Positions 52,828 to 62,083 of a DNA stretch of 64,000 nt are shown in pieces (position 1 is the stretch's first letter; each line of letters starts with the position of its first letter). Made by a program: the position numbers and the translations under genes. The DNA comes from Ensifer adhaerens. GTDB taxonomy: Bacteria > Pseudomonadota > Alphaproteobacteria > Rhizobiales > Rhizobiaceae. The notes beneath the pieces are model-generated. The model saw only the letters and a program-made list of their open reading frames with translations, was not told the DNA's origin and ran no database searches. The stretch lies in contig NZ_PNFP01000011.1 in assembly GCF_002940685.1 (NCBI RefSeq), forward strand, positions 1 to 64,000, given 5' to 3'.

Positions 52828-55041
52828 ATGCATCGCAACGAGGCCGCTGCCCAGCCCACGCAAGCCGTCGCCCCGTCTCCGCCGTCAATGGCGAGATATT
52901 GGGCAAGGTTTCTCACCATCTTCACCTGGTTTGCCGCCGTCGGACGTGCGCTTTTGCGCTTGGCGGCAAAAACGGCCGTGTCCTCGGTCAAGCAGGTTCG
53001 TCGTTCTCGCGCGCTCTACGCCATGGACCTGGCGTCGGCAGGCCTGGCGCTCGTGGCCGCCTTTTTCCTGCGTTACGGCTTCGACGGCATGTCGTCGCGA
53101 CCGGAGCTCTTCTGGGCGCTTGCCGCCACCGGGCCGCGATACCTTCTGGCGTGTGCGATCGCCTTTCCGATTGCGGGATTGTACGCCCGCGACTGGCGTT
53201 ACTGCTCCGTCTCGGACCTGCGCTCGATCCTCCAGGCCGTATTGATCAGTTCGGCGGCCCTGGTGTTGATGTCCTTTTTCGCCAACCGTCTCCAGGATAT
53301 GCCGCGCAGCGTCGTGCCGCTCGAGGCGCTTCTCCTGACCGCGTTTCTTTCCGCCTCGCGGTTGAGTTTCCGGCTCGATGAGTTGGTGCTGCGCCCGGCA
53401 CGGCGGCGGCCGGTCGCCGAGGACAATGCCGACCAGATCCCGACCTTGCTCGTCGGCAGTGGCCATGCGGCCGATCTCTATCTGCGAGCGCTTCGTCGCG
53501 ATCCACATTGCAACCACAGGCCGGTCGGCTGCCTGGAGGCGACGCCGGAGCATACGGACATGACGCTACGCGGGATTCCGATCCTCGGTGCGCTCAGCGA
53601 TTTCGACCGTGTGGTCTGCGAGCTCGCCGAAAGCGGACAGATGCCGCGCCATGTGGTCTTCACCGAAGCGCTTTCGGCGTTCGGCGAGGGCGCGGAAGAT
53701 GTCGTGCGGCGCGCTGAAGCGCGCGGCATGACCGTATCGCGCTTGACGCAGATCACGGAACTCAAGAGCGCCAAACAGGAAAGCCGTTTCGAGTTGCGCT
53801 CCATCGAACTGACGGACCTTCTGGAACGGCCGCAGGCTGCCCTCGACAACGAGGCTATTCTTCGTCTGATCCGCGGCCGGCGCGTCTTGATCACCGGCGC
53901 TGGTGGTTCCATCGGCAGCGAGTTGACCTTGCAGGTAGCCGCGCGTGAACCGGCGGAGCTCATTCTGGTCGAGAACTGCGAATACAATCTCTATGCAATC
54001 GACATGGAGCTTGGCGAGCGCTATCCGCGCGTCAAGCGGACGGCGAACTTGTGCAATGTGCGCCGGGCCAACCGGGTCAACGGCGTCTTTGCACGATATC
54101 GGCCGGAGCTGGTCTTCCATGCCGCCGCGCTCAAGCATGTGCCGATGGTGGAGCTCAACCCATGCGAGGGCGTGCTCACCAACGTCATCGGCACGATGAA
54201 CGTCGCCAACGCTGCCCGTCGCTACAAGGTGCAGGCGATGGTGCAGGTCTCGACCGACAAGGTCGTCAATCCGACCAGCGTGATGGGCGGGACCAAGCGA
54301 CTGGCGGAGCTCTATTGCCAGGCGCTCGACCTTCATTGCCTCAAGAAGGGCTCCGGCCCGCGATTCATGACCGTTCGGTTCGGCAACGTGCTCGGGTCCA
54401 GCGGCTCGCTGATCCCGCTCTTCAAGCGGCAAATTGCAAGGGGCGGGCCGCTCACCGTTACCGATCCCCGCATGACGCGCTTCTTCATGACCATTCGAGA
54501 AGCTGTCGAACTGACGCTGCAGGCATCGGCCTATGGGTTGGAAGGTGAAATCGGCAAAGGCGAGATTTTCGTGCTGGACATGAATGAGCCGATCAAGATC
54601 ATCGACATCGCCAGGCGCATGATCCGGCTTGCCGGGCTTACGCCGGGCAAGGACATCGATATCGAAATCATCGGTCTCAGGCCCGGCGAGAAGCTCTACG
54701 AGGAGCTGTTCGACAGCGGCGAGCAGCGCATAAGCTCACCCATTCCGGGCGTGCTCGGCGCGATCCCGAACGCCGTGCCCCTGGCGACGCTCAAGGAGAT
54801 GTTCGCGCGGCTGAAGCTTTTTGGCGAGCTCGGCGACCAGGCGATGGTCTTTGCGATCATGAACAGCCTCATTCCCGGCTTCGACAAGCACCCGGCCGAA
54901 GGTGCGGCCGGAGGGCTGTCCTCGGACGAAGGCGAGGACGGTGCCGCCGACTCCGATGTCGCGCATCTCTCCGACGATGTGCTGCAGGCAGCGCTGACGG
55001 GTATCAGGCGGGGGCCGCCCTCGACGCCGATGCCGATATGA
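52828..55041 (+). CDS. FlaA1/PglF-like nucleotide-sugar 4,6-dehydratase, membrane-bound
   Basis: The 737-residue protein has four membrane helices (about 75-200), a first Rossmann-like region (IPTLLVGSGHAADLYL), and a C-terminal SDR domain with VLITGAGGSIGSEL and the PglF-type VSTDKVVNPTSVMGGTKR. These enzymes turn UDP-GlcNAc into the 4-keto-6-deoxy intermediate of bacillosamine or QuiNAc. It is the probable source for the DegT aminotransferase. An ATG at 52747 is in frame, but GAAGGG precedes 52828. About 60 low-complexity residues follow the catalytic domain. Confidence 0.9.
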   Translation: MHRNEAAAQPTQAVAPSPPSMARYWARFLTIFTWFAAVGRALLRLAAKTAVSSVKQVRRSRALYAMDLASAGLALVAAFFLRYGFDGMSSRPELFWALAATGPRYLLACAIAFPIAGLYARDWRYCSVSDLRSILQAVLISSAALVLMSFFANRLQDMPRSVVPLEALLLTAFLSASRLSFRLDELVLRPARRRPVAEDNADQIPTLLVGSGHAADLYLRALRRDPHCNHRPVGCLEATPEHTDMTLRGIPILGALSDFDRVVCELAESGQMPRHVVFTEALSAFGEGAEDVVRRAEARGMTVSRLTQITELKSAKQESRFELRSIELTDLLERPQAALDNEAILRLIRGRRVLITGAGGSIGSELTLQVAAREPAELILVENCEYNLYAIDMELGERYPRVKRTANLCNVRRANRVNGVFARYRPELVFHAAALKHVPMVELNPCEGVLTNVIGTMNVANAARRYKVQAMVQVSTDKVVNPTSVMGGTKRLAELYCQALDLHCLKKGSGPRFMTVRFGNVLGSSGSLIPLFKRQIARGGPLTVTDPRMTRFFMTIREAVELTLQASAYGLEGEIGKGEIFVLDMNEPIKIIDIARRMIRLAGLTPGKDIDIEIIGLRPGEKLYEELFDSGEQRISSPIPGVLGAIPNAVPLATLKEMFARLKLFGELGDQAMVFAIMNSLIPGFDKHPAEGAAGGLSSDEGEDGAADSDVAHLSDDVLQAALTGIRRGPPSTPMPI

Positions 55042-55080
55042 TCAGTGCGATCGTTCGAACGCTCGTATGGAGTTCCCCGT

Positions 55081-56304
55081 ATGTTGATTGACGCGAGCGA
55101 ATTTTCTCCGGTCAAGTTGCCGCCACAGCGGGCGGCGGCCGAGGCGGGGGCGGTGGTTGCCGGAACAGTTCCCAAGCAGCGTATCGCCGTGCTTTCGAGC
55201 TACAGCCGTTCGCTGACCAATTTCCGCCTGGAGCTGCTGCGGCGCCTCGTGGAGGCCGGTCATTCGGTCGTGGCCGTTGGGCCGGAGCAGGACGACGACG
55301 TCGTCCGCCAGCTTGCCGCGATCGGCGTCGAGTTCGTTTGCTTGCCAATGGCGCGTACCGGCCTCAACCCCCTGACCGATCTCGCGACGCTTTGGTCCTA
55401 CTGGCGGCTGTTTCGTTTGCGGCAGGTCGATGTCGTGATCCCCTATACGATGAAGCCGATTGTCTATGGCGGCATTGCCGCCCGCCTTGCCGGCGTCAAG
55501 CGGCGGTATTTTCTCGTTACCGGTCTCGGCCACGTCTATTCGGACGCAGCGAGCAAGCGTTGGCTCGGGCGCCGCATCAAACAGCTGAGCGTCCTGCTCT
55601 ACCGCTTGGCGCTCAAGGGGGCAGGCGGGGTCTTTGCCTATAACCGTGCGGATTCGGCCGACATCGCCGATTGCAGGCTGATGTCCGATCAACGGGAGCT
55701 GACGCTGGTGCCGGGCTCCGGCGTCGATCTCGATCACTATGCCTTTTCGAACCCGCCCGCCGGGCGCCCGGTCTTTCTGCTTGTTGCCCGTCTGTTGAAG
55801 GACAAGGGGATCGGCGAATATGTCGAGGCCGCGCGCCTCGTCCGCCAGCAGTTCCCCGAAGCCGAGTTTCGGCTCTTGGGACAGTTCGATCCGAGCCCGG
55901 CGGCGATCTCCGCCGAGACCATCGACGCATGGGTCAGCGACGGGAGCCTGACCTATCTCGGAGAAACCAAGGACGTGCGCCCGCATCTTAGAGATTGCAG
56001 CGTCTTCGTCCTGCCCTCCTACTATCGCGAGGGCATTCCGCGCAGCATTCTCGAGGCGATGTCGACAGGCCGCGCGGTCGTCACCACGGACCTGCCGGGC
56101 TGCGACGAGACGGTGGTCGACGGGCTCAACGGCTACCTTGTCGAACCGCGCAATGCCAAGCAACTGGCAGAGGCGATGTGCCGCTTTCTGAGAGCGCCTT
56201 CGCTCATCACGGAGATGGGGTTCAGGTCGCGTGAACTGGCCCAGTCGAAATTCGATGTGCACGCCGTGAACAAGTTGCTGCTTGAGCACATGGCTTTGCT
56301 TTGA
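55081..56304 (+). CDS. Glycosyltransferase, GT4 family (PglA-like)
   Basis: The 407-residue GT-B enzyme has IPYTMKPIVYGGIAARLAG and VTGLGHVYSD in the N-lobe and YREGIPRSILEAMSTGRAVV in the C-lobe. These fit the PglA/CapM branch, which adds the second sugar to an undecaprenyl-PP-linked acetamido sugar. Its place 40 bp after the FlaA1-like gene and the PglC-like transferase elsewhere in the region suit this. GGAG precedes the ATG at 55081. Confidence 0.85.
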   Translation: MLIDASEFSPVKLPPQRAAAEAGAVVAGTVPKQRIAVLSSYSRSLTNFRLELLRRLVEAGHSVVAVGPEQDDDVVRQLAAIGVEFVCLPMARTGLNPLTDLATLWSYWRLFRLRQVDVVIPYTMKPIVYGGIAARLAGVKRRYFLVTGLGHVYSDAASKRWLGRRIKQLSVLLYRLALKGAGGVFAYNRADSADIADCRLMSDQRELTLVPGSGVDLDHYAFSNPPAGRPVFLLVARLLKDKGIGEYVEAARLVRQQFPEAEFRLLGQFDPSPAAISAETIDAWVSDGSLTYLGETKDVRPHLRDCSVFVLPSYYREGIPRSILEAMSTGRAVVTTDLPGCDETVVDGLNGYLVEPRNAKQLAEAMCRFLRAPSLITEMGFRSRELAQSKFDVHAVNKLLLEHMALL

Positions 56305-56735
56305 CGGCAAGTCGCGCTTACAGCAGGGCGCAATACAAAATGACGACGGGCGACTGCCAAGGTTTCCGGAGTCATACAGGTCGACACCGACGATTTGGCG
56401 GCTTGTTTGATGTCGTGCTGACGGTTTGCCGCCGACGTAGATCCCCATCGGTGGCCAATCAGAGGTCGATCACCTCGTCCGCGGCCATCGGAGGGCATGG
56501 AGGCTCTCTGCGCCTCATGTCACTTTTCCATTTGAGATCGTCGAATCCATTATTTGCAGGCGCTAAGGTCGACGCGCAACGGTAAACCGCGCCGCCTGCG
56601 TCTTGACGGCAGTGCGGCCGCAAGCGAGGATTGCGACCGAGACGAAAGCGAGGTTGCGTTTGTACCTCGGCGCTGACCCCGACAACATCGCGGATCCAGG
56701 TGCTTCCCATCGGAAGCGTCGAGAGGGAAAATCAC
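56305..56735. other. Intergenic region, no supported gene
   Basis: About 430 bp between the GT4 and epimerase genes. Open frames here are antisense or lack a ribosome site. The stretch is of mixed base content and I see no structure worth naming. Confidence 0.35.
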
Positions 56736-57647
56736 TTGAAACGCATCTTGGTTACCGGTGGGGCCGGCTTCATCGGCGCGAATCTGACGCGAAAATTGCT
56801 GCATCTCGGATATGATGTCGTTGTTCTCGACGACCTGAGTTCCGGAAAAATCGAGAACCTTCCCAAAACCGCTGCCTTCATCGAGGGCTCCGTTCTCGAC
56901 CGCGATGCCGTGCGTCGCGCGCTCGCCGATGTCGACGCATGCGTTCATCTGGCGGCGATCTCCTCGGTGGAGCGATGCAAGCGGCAACTGACGTCGTCGC
57001 ATGCCATCAATATAACGGGGTTCCTGACGATCATCGAAGAGCTTGCCCGTTCCCGCGCGCATCTTCCGCTTGTTTACGCCTCGTCGGCGGCGGTCTACGG
57101 GGCGAGCCAGGAGTTGCCGCTTTCCGAAACCGGCAATTGTATTCCGCTCTCGCCTTACGGGGCGGACAAGCTTTCCTGCGAACTCCATGCGCGGGCAGCC
57201 TACGAGGTCTACGGCATTTCGAGCCTGGGCCTGCGGTTTTTCAACGTGTACGGGCCGGGGCAGGACCCGGCGTCTCCCTATTCCGGCGTGATCGCGAAGT
57301 TCGCCGAACGCTTGGCGCGCGGCGAGAACATCACGATTCATGGGGATGGCCGCCAGACCCGCGATTTCGTGCATGTCGACGACGTTGTGGAGGCGTTGCT
57401 GCACGCGATCGGCCACTGGGACACCGGCGCGCGCATCGTCAATGTTTGCAGCGGTGTCGAGACCTCGATCAGCGATCTCGCACGGATCATGATCGAGGAA
57501 ACCGACAGCGGCTCGGATATCACCTATGTGGACGGCCTGCTTGGTGAGGTCAGGCGCTCGCGGGGTTGCGTGCAGGCGCTCCACGCAAAACTCGACTATC
57601 GCTGCGCAACCGACCTTCGAGCTGGGCTTGCGCGACTGTTGCGCTAA
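56736..57647 (+). CDS. NAD-dependent nucleotide-sugar epimerase
   Basis: A 303-residue extended SDR with ILVTGGAGFIGANLTRKLL, the intact active site SPYGADKLSCE and substrate segment FFNVYGPGQDP. It resembles UDP-glucose/UDP-GlcNAc 4-epimerases. The start is TTG at 56736, preceded by GAGAGGGAAA; no ATG lies near the family N-terminus. It may provide UDP-galactose or UDP-GalNAc for the polysaccharide. Confidence 0.85.
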   Translation: MKRILVTGGAGFIGANLTRKLLHLGYDVVVLDDLSSGKIENLPKTAAFIEGSVLDRDAVRRALADVDACVHLAAISSVERCKRQLTSSHAINITGFLTIIEELARSRAHLPLVYASSAAVYGASQELPLSETGNCIPLSPYGADKLSCELHARAAYEVYGISSLGLRFFNVYGPGQDPASPYSGVIAKFAERLARGENITIHGDGRQTRDFVHVDDVVEALLHAIGHWDTGARIVNVCSGVETSISDLARIMIEETDSGSDITYVDGLLGEVRRSRGCVQALHAKLDYRCATDLRAGLARLLR

Positions 57648-57999
57648 TTTTGACGGCGAGGCGACGTCCGGGTGACGACGTTGCCCGCTGCCGGGCGAGA
57701 GCGAGGGCGTGGGCGGTGACGCCGCAGTCGACCGCTTGCCGTCGGGCGAGCACAGCCATTCCGGTTCGCGAAGGCCCTTGCGTTGAACCTCCCATCCGCT
57801 GAAGACGCCGGCAACGACCGAAGCGGGAATTCTCGACGGATCCGGACGTCGGTATCGCCTCCCGCCAGACCAATCATCGTTCCGACAAAATAGGACGGCG
57901 CATTGGACTGGCGGGTGAGAAGCGAGGCTGCTCTGCCACGCCTTCGAGCGCTCCACGACCGCACCGAGTGCAGGTTGCGCGAAGCAGCGCCCGAAGGTT
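57648..57999. other. Intergenic region, no supported gene
   Basis: About 350 bp between the convergent epimerase and tautomerase genes. Minus-strand open frames cross it, but none has recognisable domains or a ribosome site; possibly decayed coding sequence. Confidence 0.3.
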
Positions 58000-58410
58000 T
58001 CAGGCGCCCGACTTGAGCTTGCCGCTGATGTAGCGGAACTCCTGCGTCTTGCCGCCATAGCCATAGGCGGCGGCCGAAACCTCGTGGACGAGGACGTAGC
58101 TCTCGTGGTGCAGCCTTCCGAGCAGTTGTTCAAAGCGACCGAAGATCGCTTCGAGATAGGCGGCCATTTCCTGCTTGGTGTTGGTCCCGTCGACGACCTT
58201 GATGTCGAGCCAGAAGCTGTTGGCATTCTGTTCGGCAAGCGACGTTCCGCCGGCGAACCAATGTTCGGGATCCGCATAGGTGACGACGATGGCCGTTATC
58301 GTCGGGTCCTTGCGCAGATGAGCGGCCGTGAGTTCGCTGACCGCAGCGGCGATCCGTGACGAGAGTGCCGGGTCTGGCTTGCCGCTGACGGTGACGTTGA
58401 TGATGGGCAT
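58000..58410 (-). CDS. Tautomerase-superfamily protein
   Basis: The 136-residue protein begins MPIINVTVSGKPDP, so Pro2 would be the N-terminal catalytic base after Met removal, as in 4-oxalocrotonate tautomerase and MIF-type folds. At this length it is a two-beta-alpha-beta chain. AAAGGAACC precedes the ATG at 58410. It is divergent from a LysR gene with two perfect palindromes between them, so it is likely its target. Natural substrate unknown. Confidence 0.82.
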   Translation of the reverse strand: MPIINVTVSGKPDPALSSRIAAAVSELTAAHLRKDPTITAIVVTYADPEHWFAGGTSLAEQNANSFWLDIKVVDGTNTKQEMAAYLEAIFGRFEQLLGRLHHESYVLVHEVSAAAYGYGGKTQEFRYISGKLKSGA

Positions 58411-58449
58411 TGGGTGGTTCCTTTCGGGCTTCGTATTTCTTGTGTGAGC

Positions 58450-58474
58450 CCAATCTGCCACCGGTTCAGATTGG
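58450..58474. promoter_or_regulatory. Palindrome in the tautomerase/LysR gap
   Basis: CCAATCTG-n9-CAGATTGG is a perfect 8-bp inverted repeat, nearer the tautomerase start. It is a candidate LysR activation or repression site. Confidence 0.55.
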
Positions 58475-58478
58475 ATAA

Positions 58479-58509
58479 AATCGAATTGTTTTGCATATAT
58501 AATTCGATT
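58479..58509. promoter_or_regulatory. LysR-type box overlapping the lysR promoter
   Basis: AATCGAATT-n13-AATTCGATT is a perfect 9-bp inverted repeat, 12 bp ahead of the LysR start. Its length and ATT/AAT ends are usual for LysR-family recognition sites, suggesting autoregulation. Confidence 0.65.
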
Positions 58510-58520
58510 ATTATGAAGTT

Positions 58521-59384
58521 ATGCAAGCCTTCGACCCTGACCTGCTTCGTACCTTTCTCGCCTTTGCCGAGAGCGGCTCTCTTGCGAATGCGGCCACGAC
58601 CGTGGGGCGAACGCCTTCGGCGGTCACCGCCCAGATGCAGCGCCTGGAAACGATGATCGGCGAACCGCTTCTCGCGCCCTCGGGCAGGGGGCGAATTCTG
58701 ACGCCGGCCGGAGAGGAACTGGTCATTCACGCGCGACGAATTCTCGAGGTCCATCGGGATGCGTGGCTGAGCCTCAAGGGCGCCAGCACCGACGGCCGCC
58801 TGGCGCTCGGCTGCACCCAGGATTTTGCCGACAGCAACCTGCCGGATCTCTTGCGTCACTTCGGCCGCACCCATCCGCGTGTGCGGCTCGATCTCAGGGT
58901 CGGCCGGTCCCGCGAACTGACCTCCGCCTACGATCAGGGGCTGATCGAGGTGCTGATCGTCATGCGGGAGGGGCCGACGCCCGACGAACTCGCGATTCTG
59001 CGCGAACCGATGCATTGGTTATCGGCAGCGGATGCTTCATCGACGGCGGACGACGAGTTGCCGATTGCGGTGCTGGACCCGCCTTGCGGCTTTCGCGCGG
59101 CCGCCACAGCGGCGCTCGAAGAGGCGGGGCGTCGCTACCGCATAGCGGCGACAAGCCCGAGCCTTTCGGGTCTGCGCGCGGCGGTGCGAAGTGGTATTGC
59201 CGTCACGGCGCGCACGGCACGGTTCCTCGGAGAAGGCGTGGCAGTCGCGCCCCCGGCGCTGTCGCTTCCGCCATTGCCGCATGCGGAGTTCAGCCTGCGG
59301 CTGAAGGCAAAAGCCGAGAAGCCGGCGTCGAACCTGGCGACGCTGCTTGCCGAGGGGTTGCCTGCCGGTTCCGAGCGGTGGTGA
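58521..59384 (+). CDS. LysR-family transcription regulator
   Basis: The 287-residue protein has an N-terminal HTH (LLRTFLAFAESGSLANAATT, VGRTPSAVTAQMQRLE) and a periplasmic-binding-type effector domain from about residue 90. It is divergent from the tautomerase gene and probably governs it in response to a small aromatic or keto compound. The ribosome site is weak, and the candidate box 58479-58509 may cover its promoter. Confidence 0.92.
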   Translation: MQAFDPDLLRTFLAFAESGSLANAATTVGRTPSAVTAQMQRLETMIGEPLLAPSGRGRILTPAGEELVIHARRILEVHRDAWLSLKGASTDGRLALGCTQDFADSNLPDLLRHFGRTHPRVRLDLRVGRSRELTSAYDQGLIEVLIVMREGPTPDELAILREPMHWLSAADASSTADDELPIAVLDPPCGFRAAATAALEEAGRRYRIAATSPSLSGLRAAVRSGIAVTARTARFLGEGVAVAPPALSLPPLPHAEFSLRLKAKAEKPASNLATLLAEGLPAGSERW

Positions 59385-59459
59385 CGACCAGCCGCCCAAA
59401 GAATGCGCGGCGGTCGCGGCACAGCCCCAAGCTCGGGGCAAGTCGTTCGCGGATGATCC

Positions 59460-60209
59460 TTACATCTGAGCGGTCATGCCGCCGTCCACCGTCACGGTGA
59501 TGCCATTGACGAAACTTGCGGCCGGCGATGCCAGGAACACGGCTGCGGGTGCGATTTCCTCCGGCTGACCCCAGCGCTTCAAGGGAATCCGGACATCGAC
59601 GAAGGCCTGCAGCGCCGGATCGGCGGCGAGTGCCGCATTGGTCTCGGTCGCAAACCAGCCCGGTGCGATCGCATTGACCGTCAGCGTCTCCGATCCAAGC
59701 TCCACCGCCAGCGAACGGGTGAGGGCATCGAGACCGCCCTTGGCCGCCGTGTAGGCCGGGTCGCCAGGCCGCGCGACGGAGGCGGCAATCGAGGTGACGA
59801 AGATCAGCCGGCCGGAACGAGAGCGCCGGAGGAAGGGGAGCGCCGCTCTTGCCATTGCATAGGCGGCCGTCAGGTCCGTGTTGACGAGGGCGGCAAAAGC
59901 GGCGGGGTCCATGACGTCCGTGCCGCGCCGGTCACGCTCGCCGACGGCGTGAATGACGATGTCGAGTTGACCGGTGCTGCCTGCGGCGGCAGCGACGATC
60001 TGCTCCGCTTCGGCTGAAACATCGCCTGGCACGATGTCGAGTGCGATTCCGTCGAAGGCGGCCTGCTGGCGCGCGGTTTCGAGCGCCGCCGGATTGCGGC
60101 CATTGATCGCGACGGCAGCCCCGGCCCGTGCGAGCGCCTTTGCCATCTCAAGGCCAAGCCCGCGGCCGCCGCCGGTTACCAGGGCCGTCATTCCGTTGAG
60201 GTCGAACAT
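59460..60209 (-). CDS. SDR-family oxidoreductase
   Basis: A classical 249-residue SDR: TALVTGGGRGLGLEMAKALA (cofactor), catalytic Ser in VTSIAAS, YTAAKGG active site, then VNAIAPGWFATE. It resembles gluconate 5-dehydrogenase and 3-oxoacyl-ACP reductase-like enzymes; substrate unknown. GGAG lies before the ATG at 60209. Confidence 0.88.
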   Translation of the reverse strand: MFDLNGMTALVTGGGRGLGLEMAKALARAGAAVAINGRNPAALETARQQAAFDGIALDIVPGDVSAEAEQIVAAAAGSTGQLDIVIHAVGERDRRGTDVMDPAAFAALVNTDLTAAYAMARAALPFLRRSRSGRLIFVTSIAASVARPGDPAYTAAKGGLDALTRSLAVELGSETLTVNAIAPGWFATETNAALAADPALQAFVDVRIPLKRWGQPEEIAPAAVFLASPAASFVNGITVTVDGGMTAQM

Positions 60210-60429
60210 GTCGGTCTCCGATGCTTTCACCGATTTCGGCGTGAGACTACACCAAATCTTGGCAAGAGAGCCTTAGCGCCTGCCCTGGCAGTCGCCAAAG
60301 CGGCGTGCCGGACGGCAGACCATTTTGCTGCCGTTACCGTTAAGCGCTTGCGCTGCACGGCCTGGCTGCCTAGTCCGTCGACTGCAATCGCGTCCAAATC
60401 GGCGCGTGCAAGAAGAGAGAGGTAACAAG
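60210..60429. other. Divergent gap, SDR and GNAT-side promoters
   Basis: About 220 bp with no gene seen. A short AT-containing part near 60325-60350 (TTACCGTTAAGCGC) may belong to a promoter. Confidence 0.3.
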
Positions 60430-60603
60430 ATGACAGTGTTCAACGCCGTGCGCCGGTCGGCTGAAGCCGGTCTGAAACGGGACGACCTGCTCGTCTCTTC
60501 TCTTTCTTCTGGCGGCAGGGATGGGATATCCCGCCGCAACAGGATTGCACTGTCATGTTTCTACTCGAACAGGCGGCCTATCCGGCTGCCCAACGCCGTC
60601 TAA
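60430..60603 (+). CDS. Possible small protein or leader overlapping GNAT gene
   Basis: A 57-residue frame starts at ATG 60430 with a strong ribosome site AGAGAGGTAAC and overlaps the next gene by about 49 bp. Its start, MTVFNAVRRSAEAGLKRDDL, resembles nothing I know. It might be a real small protein or a leader coupling translation of the GNAT gene; it may also be chance. Confidence 0.35.
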   Translation: MTVFNAVRRSAEAGLKRDDLLVSSLSSGGRDGISRRNRIALSCFYSNRRPIRLPNAV

Positions 60604-61613
60604 AGGATCTCTCTTCCATTCATGTGGCCATCGCAGCCGTGCTCGACGGCACGATCGATGGGGAAGTCTGGGTCGACCGCCCGGTCGAACCACGCATCGC
60701 GCTGCTCGCCAATGGCGATGCCTATTATCTGGCGGGATTGCCCGACGAGGCGAGCGACAGCCTTGCCGACCTGAAGGAACTGATCCCTGCCTGGGCCTAT
60801 TTCTTCGTTGAGGACCACTGGTCCGACCGCCTCGGCGCTATATGGTCCAATACCTTCGCCCTGCCGCATCCGCGCGTGCGGCTGGGTTTTTCCGGCGCAA
60901 GTCATGGTCCTGCGGCGACGGCATTGCCTGAAGGCTTTCGTCTCGTGCCCATCGATCAACGCCTGCTCGATCTTGAGCCCGGCAACATCGACACGGTGAC
61001 GGACCTCATGGAAGGATGGGCTTCGGCCGAGCTCTTCCTGGAAAACGCCATCGGCTTCTGCGTGCTTTATGACGGATGCATCGTCAGCCATTGCGCAACC
61101 GACAGCGTCAGCGGCTCGCGGTGCGAACTGGGCGTCGGGACGGAACGCGGCTATCGGCGTCTCGGGCTTGCCAAAGTGGCGGCCACGGCGACGATCGCCG
61201 AGTGCGTCAGGCGCGGACGGCCTGATATCGAATGGCATACGCACGCCTCGAACAAGGGGTCGATCGCGATCGCCAAGGGCTGCGGCCTTATCGAGCGCGA
61301 CCGGCACATCGCCTATAGCGGCAATCTTCCGGCGGAAAACGTCGGCGATCTCCATCCCGCCACTTGCCGGGATTGGGGGCTGCATCTGGAACGGGCAAGC
61401 CATCACATCAGCTGGTATCGCTTTCATGCCACCGGGGCCTGGACGCTTGCCGGCGATCGCCCGCGGGCGCTTGCCAATCTGCGCCAGCTGGTTGACGGCG
61501 GCTGGGAGGGCGAGGCCGAGTGGCTCGAGGGCTACTGGGCCGTGCAAACGCTCGTCGACGATCCCGAGTTCAAGGCGATCGTGGCGAAGCAGCGTGCGTT
61601 GAAGGAAGCCTAG
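60555..61613 (+). CDS. GNAT-family N-acetyltransferase with N-terminal extension
   Basis: The 352-residue protein has a GNAT core at about 120-270: CELGVGTERGYRRLGLAKVA is the acetyl-CoA loop with the usual R/Q-x-x-G-x-G/A-like pattern. N- and C-terminal parts are longer than in simple GNATs. Target unknown. AGGAT precedes the ATG at 60555. Confidence 0.75.
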   Translation: MFLLEQAAYPAAQRRLKDLSSIHVAIAAVLDGTIDGEVWVDRPVEPRIALLANGDAYYLAGLPDEASDSLADLKELIPAWAYFFVEDHWSDRLGAIWSNTFALPHPRVRLGFSGASHGPAATALPEGFRLVPIDQRLLDLEPGNIDTVTDLMEGWASAELFLENAIGFCVLYDGCIVSHCATDSVSGSRCELGVGTERGYRRLGLAKVAATATIAECVRRGRPDIEWHTHASNKGSIAIAKGCGLIERDRHIAYSGNLPAENVGDLHPATCRDWGLHLERASHHISWYRFHATGAWTLAGDRPRALANLRQLVDGGWEGEAEWLEGYWAVQTLVDDPEFKAIVAKQRALKEA

Positions 61614-62083
61614 CCGAAAAAGGCCGGCCGCGCCCATGGGACGCGGCCAGAATTCCGAACGCGCCGTGTCGCCCGGCCATCCAGCATGTCGTGCGGATTG
61701 GCTTCGGCCAGGGCTGAGAAAGCGCTTCTGCGACCGGCCGTGGCCGGCTCAGCGATGGAAGCGGTGAACCATAAGCGGACGGGCAATCCTGCCAGCGGCA
61801 TCCGGCGCGCAACACACGGACAATACCGCTGATGACGCGGCGATCATCGACCCGGCGGGCACCGGGCCGGGTTTCCGCGGCAGCGGCTCAATGACGGACC
61901 GCCGCTGGTTGCCCAACTGGAATACATTTCCGACGATCCCAAGTGCCAAGAGCGAAGCTTCCGGTCGCCGCAGCGTTGCCCGATCAGCGTGCGTTGTCGC
62001 GGTGCTCCCGCGCCGAACTTGTCCCATATCGCTTCCTTCCATTCCGCAGAAAGGATCGCATCACTAAACCACGGGCCACACAC
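61614..62083. other. Intergenic region with IS5 remnant
   Basis: About 470 bp without an intact gene. It contains the decayed IS5-family transposase piece at 61765-61927. The rest shows no function I can defend. Confidence 0.5.
61765..61927 (-). pseudogene. IS5-family transposase N-terminal fragment
   Basis: Minus-strand reading gives VFQLGNQRRSVIEPLPRKP and, after a frameshift, RVDDRRVISGIVRVLRAGCR followed by WQDCPSAYGS, the start of IS5-group transposases. The downstream catalytic part is absent. It lies between the GNAT and second GtrA genes. Confidence 0.75.

Noticed and set aside
56550-58277. Minus-strand frame of 575 residues
   Set aside because: It is antisense to the epimerase gene and overlaps the tautomerase gene in another frame; no recognisable domain.
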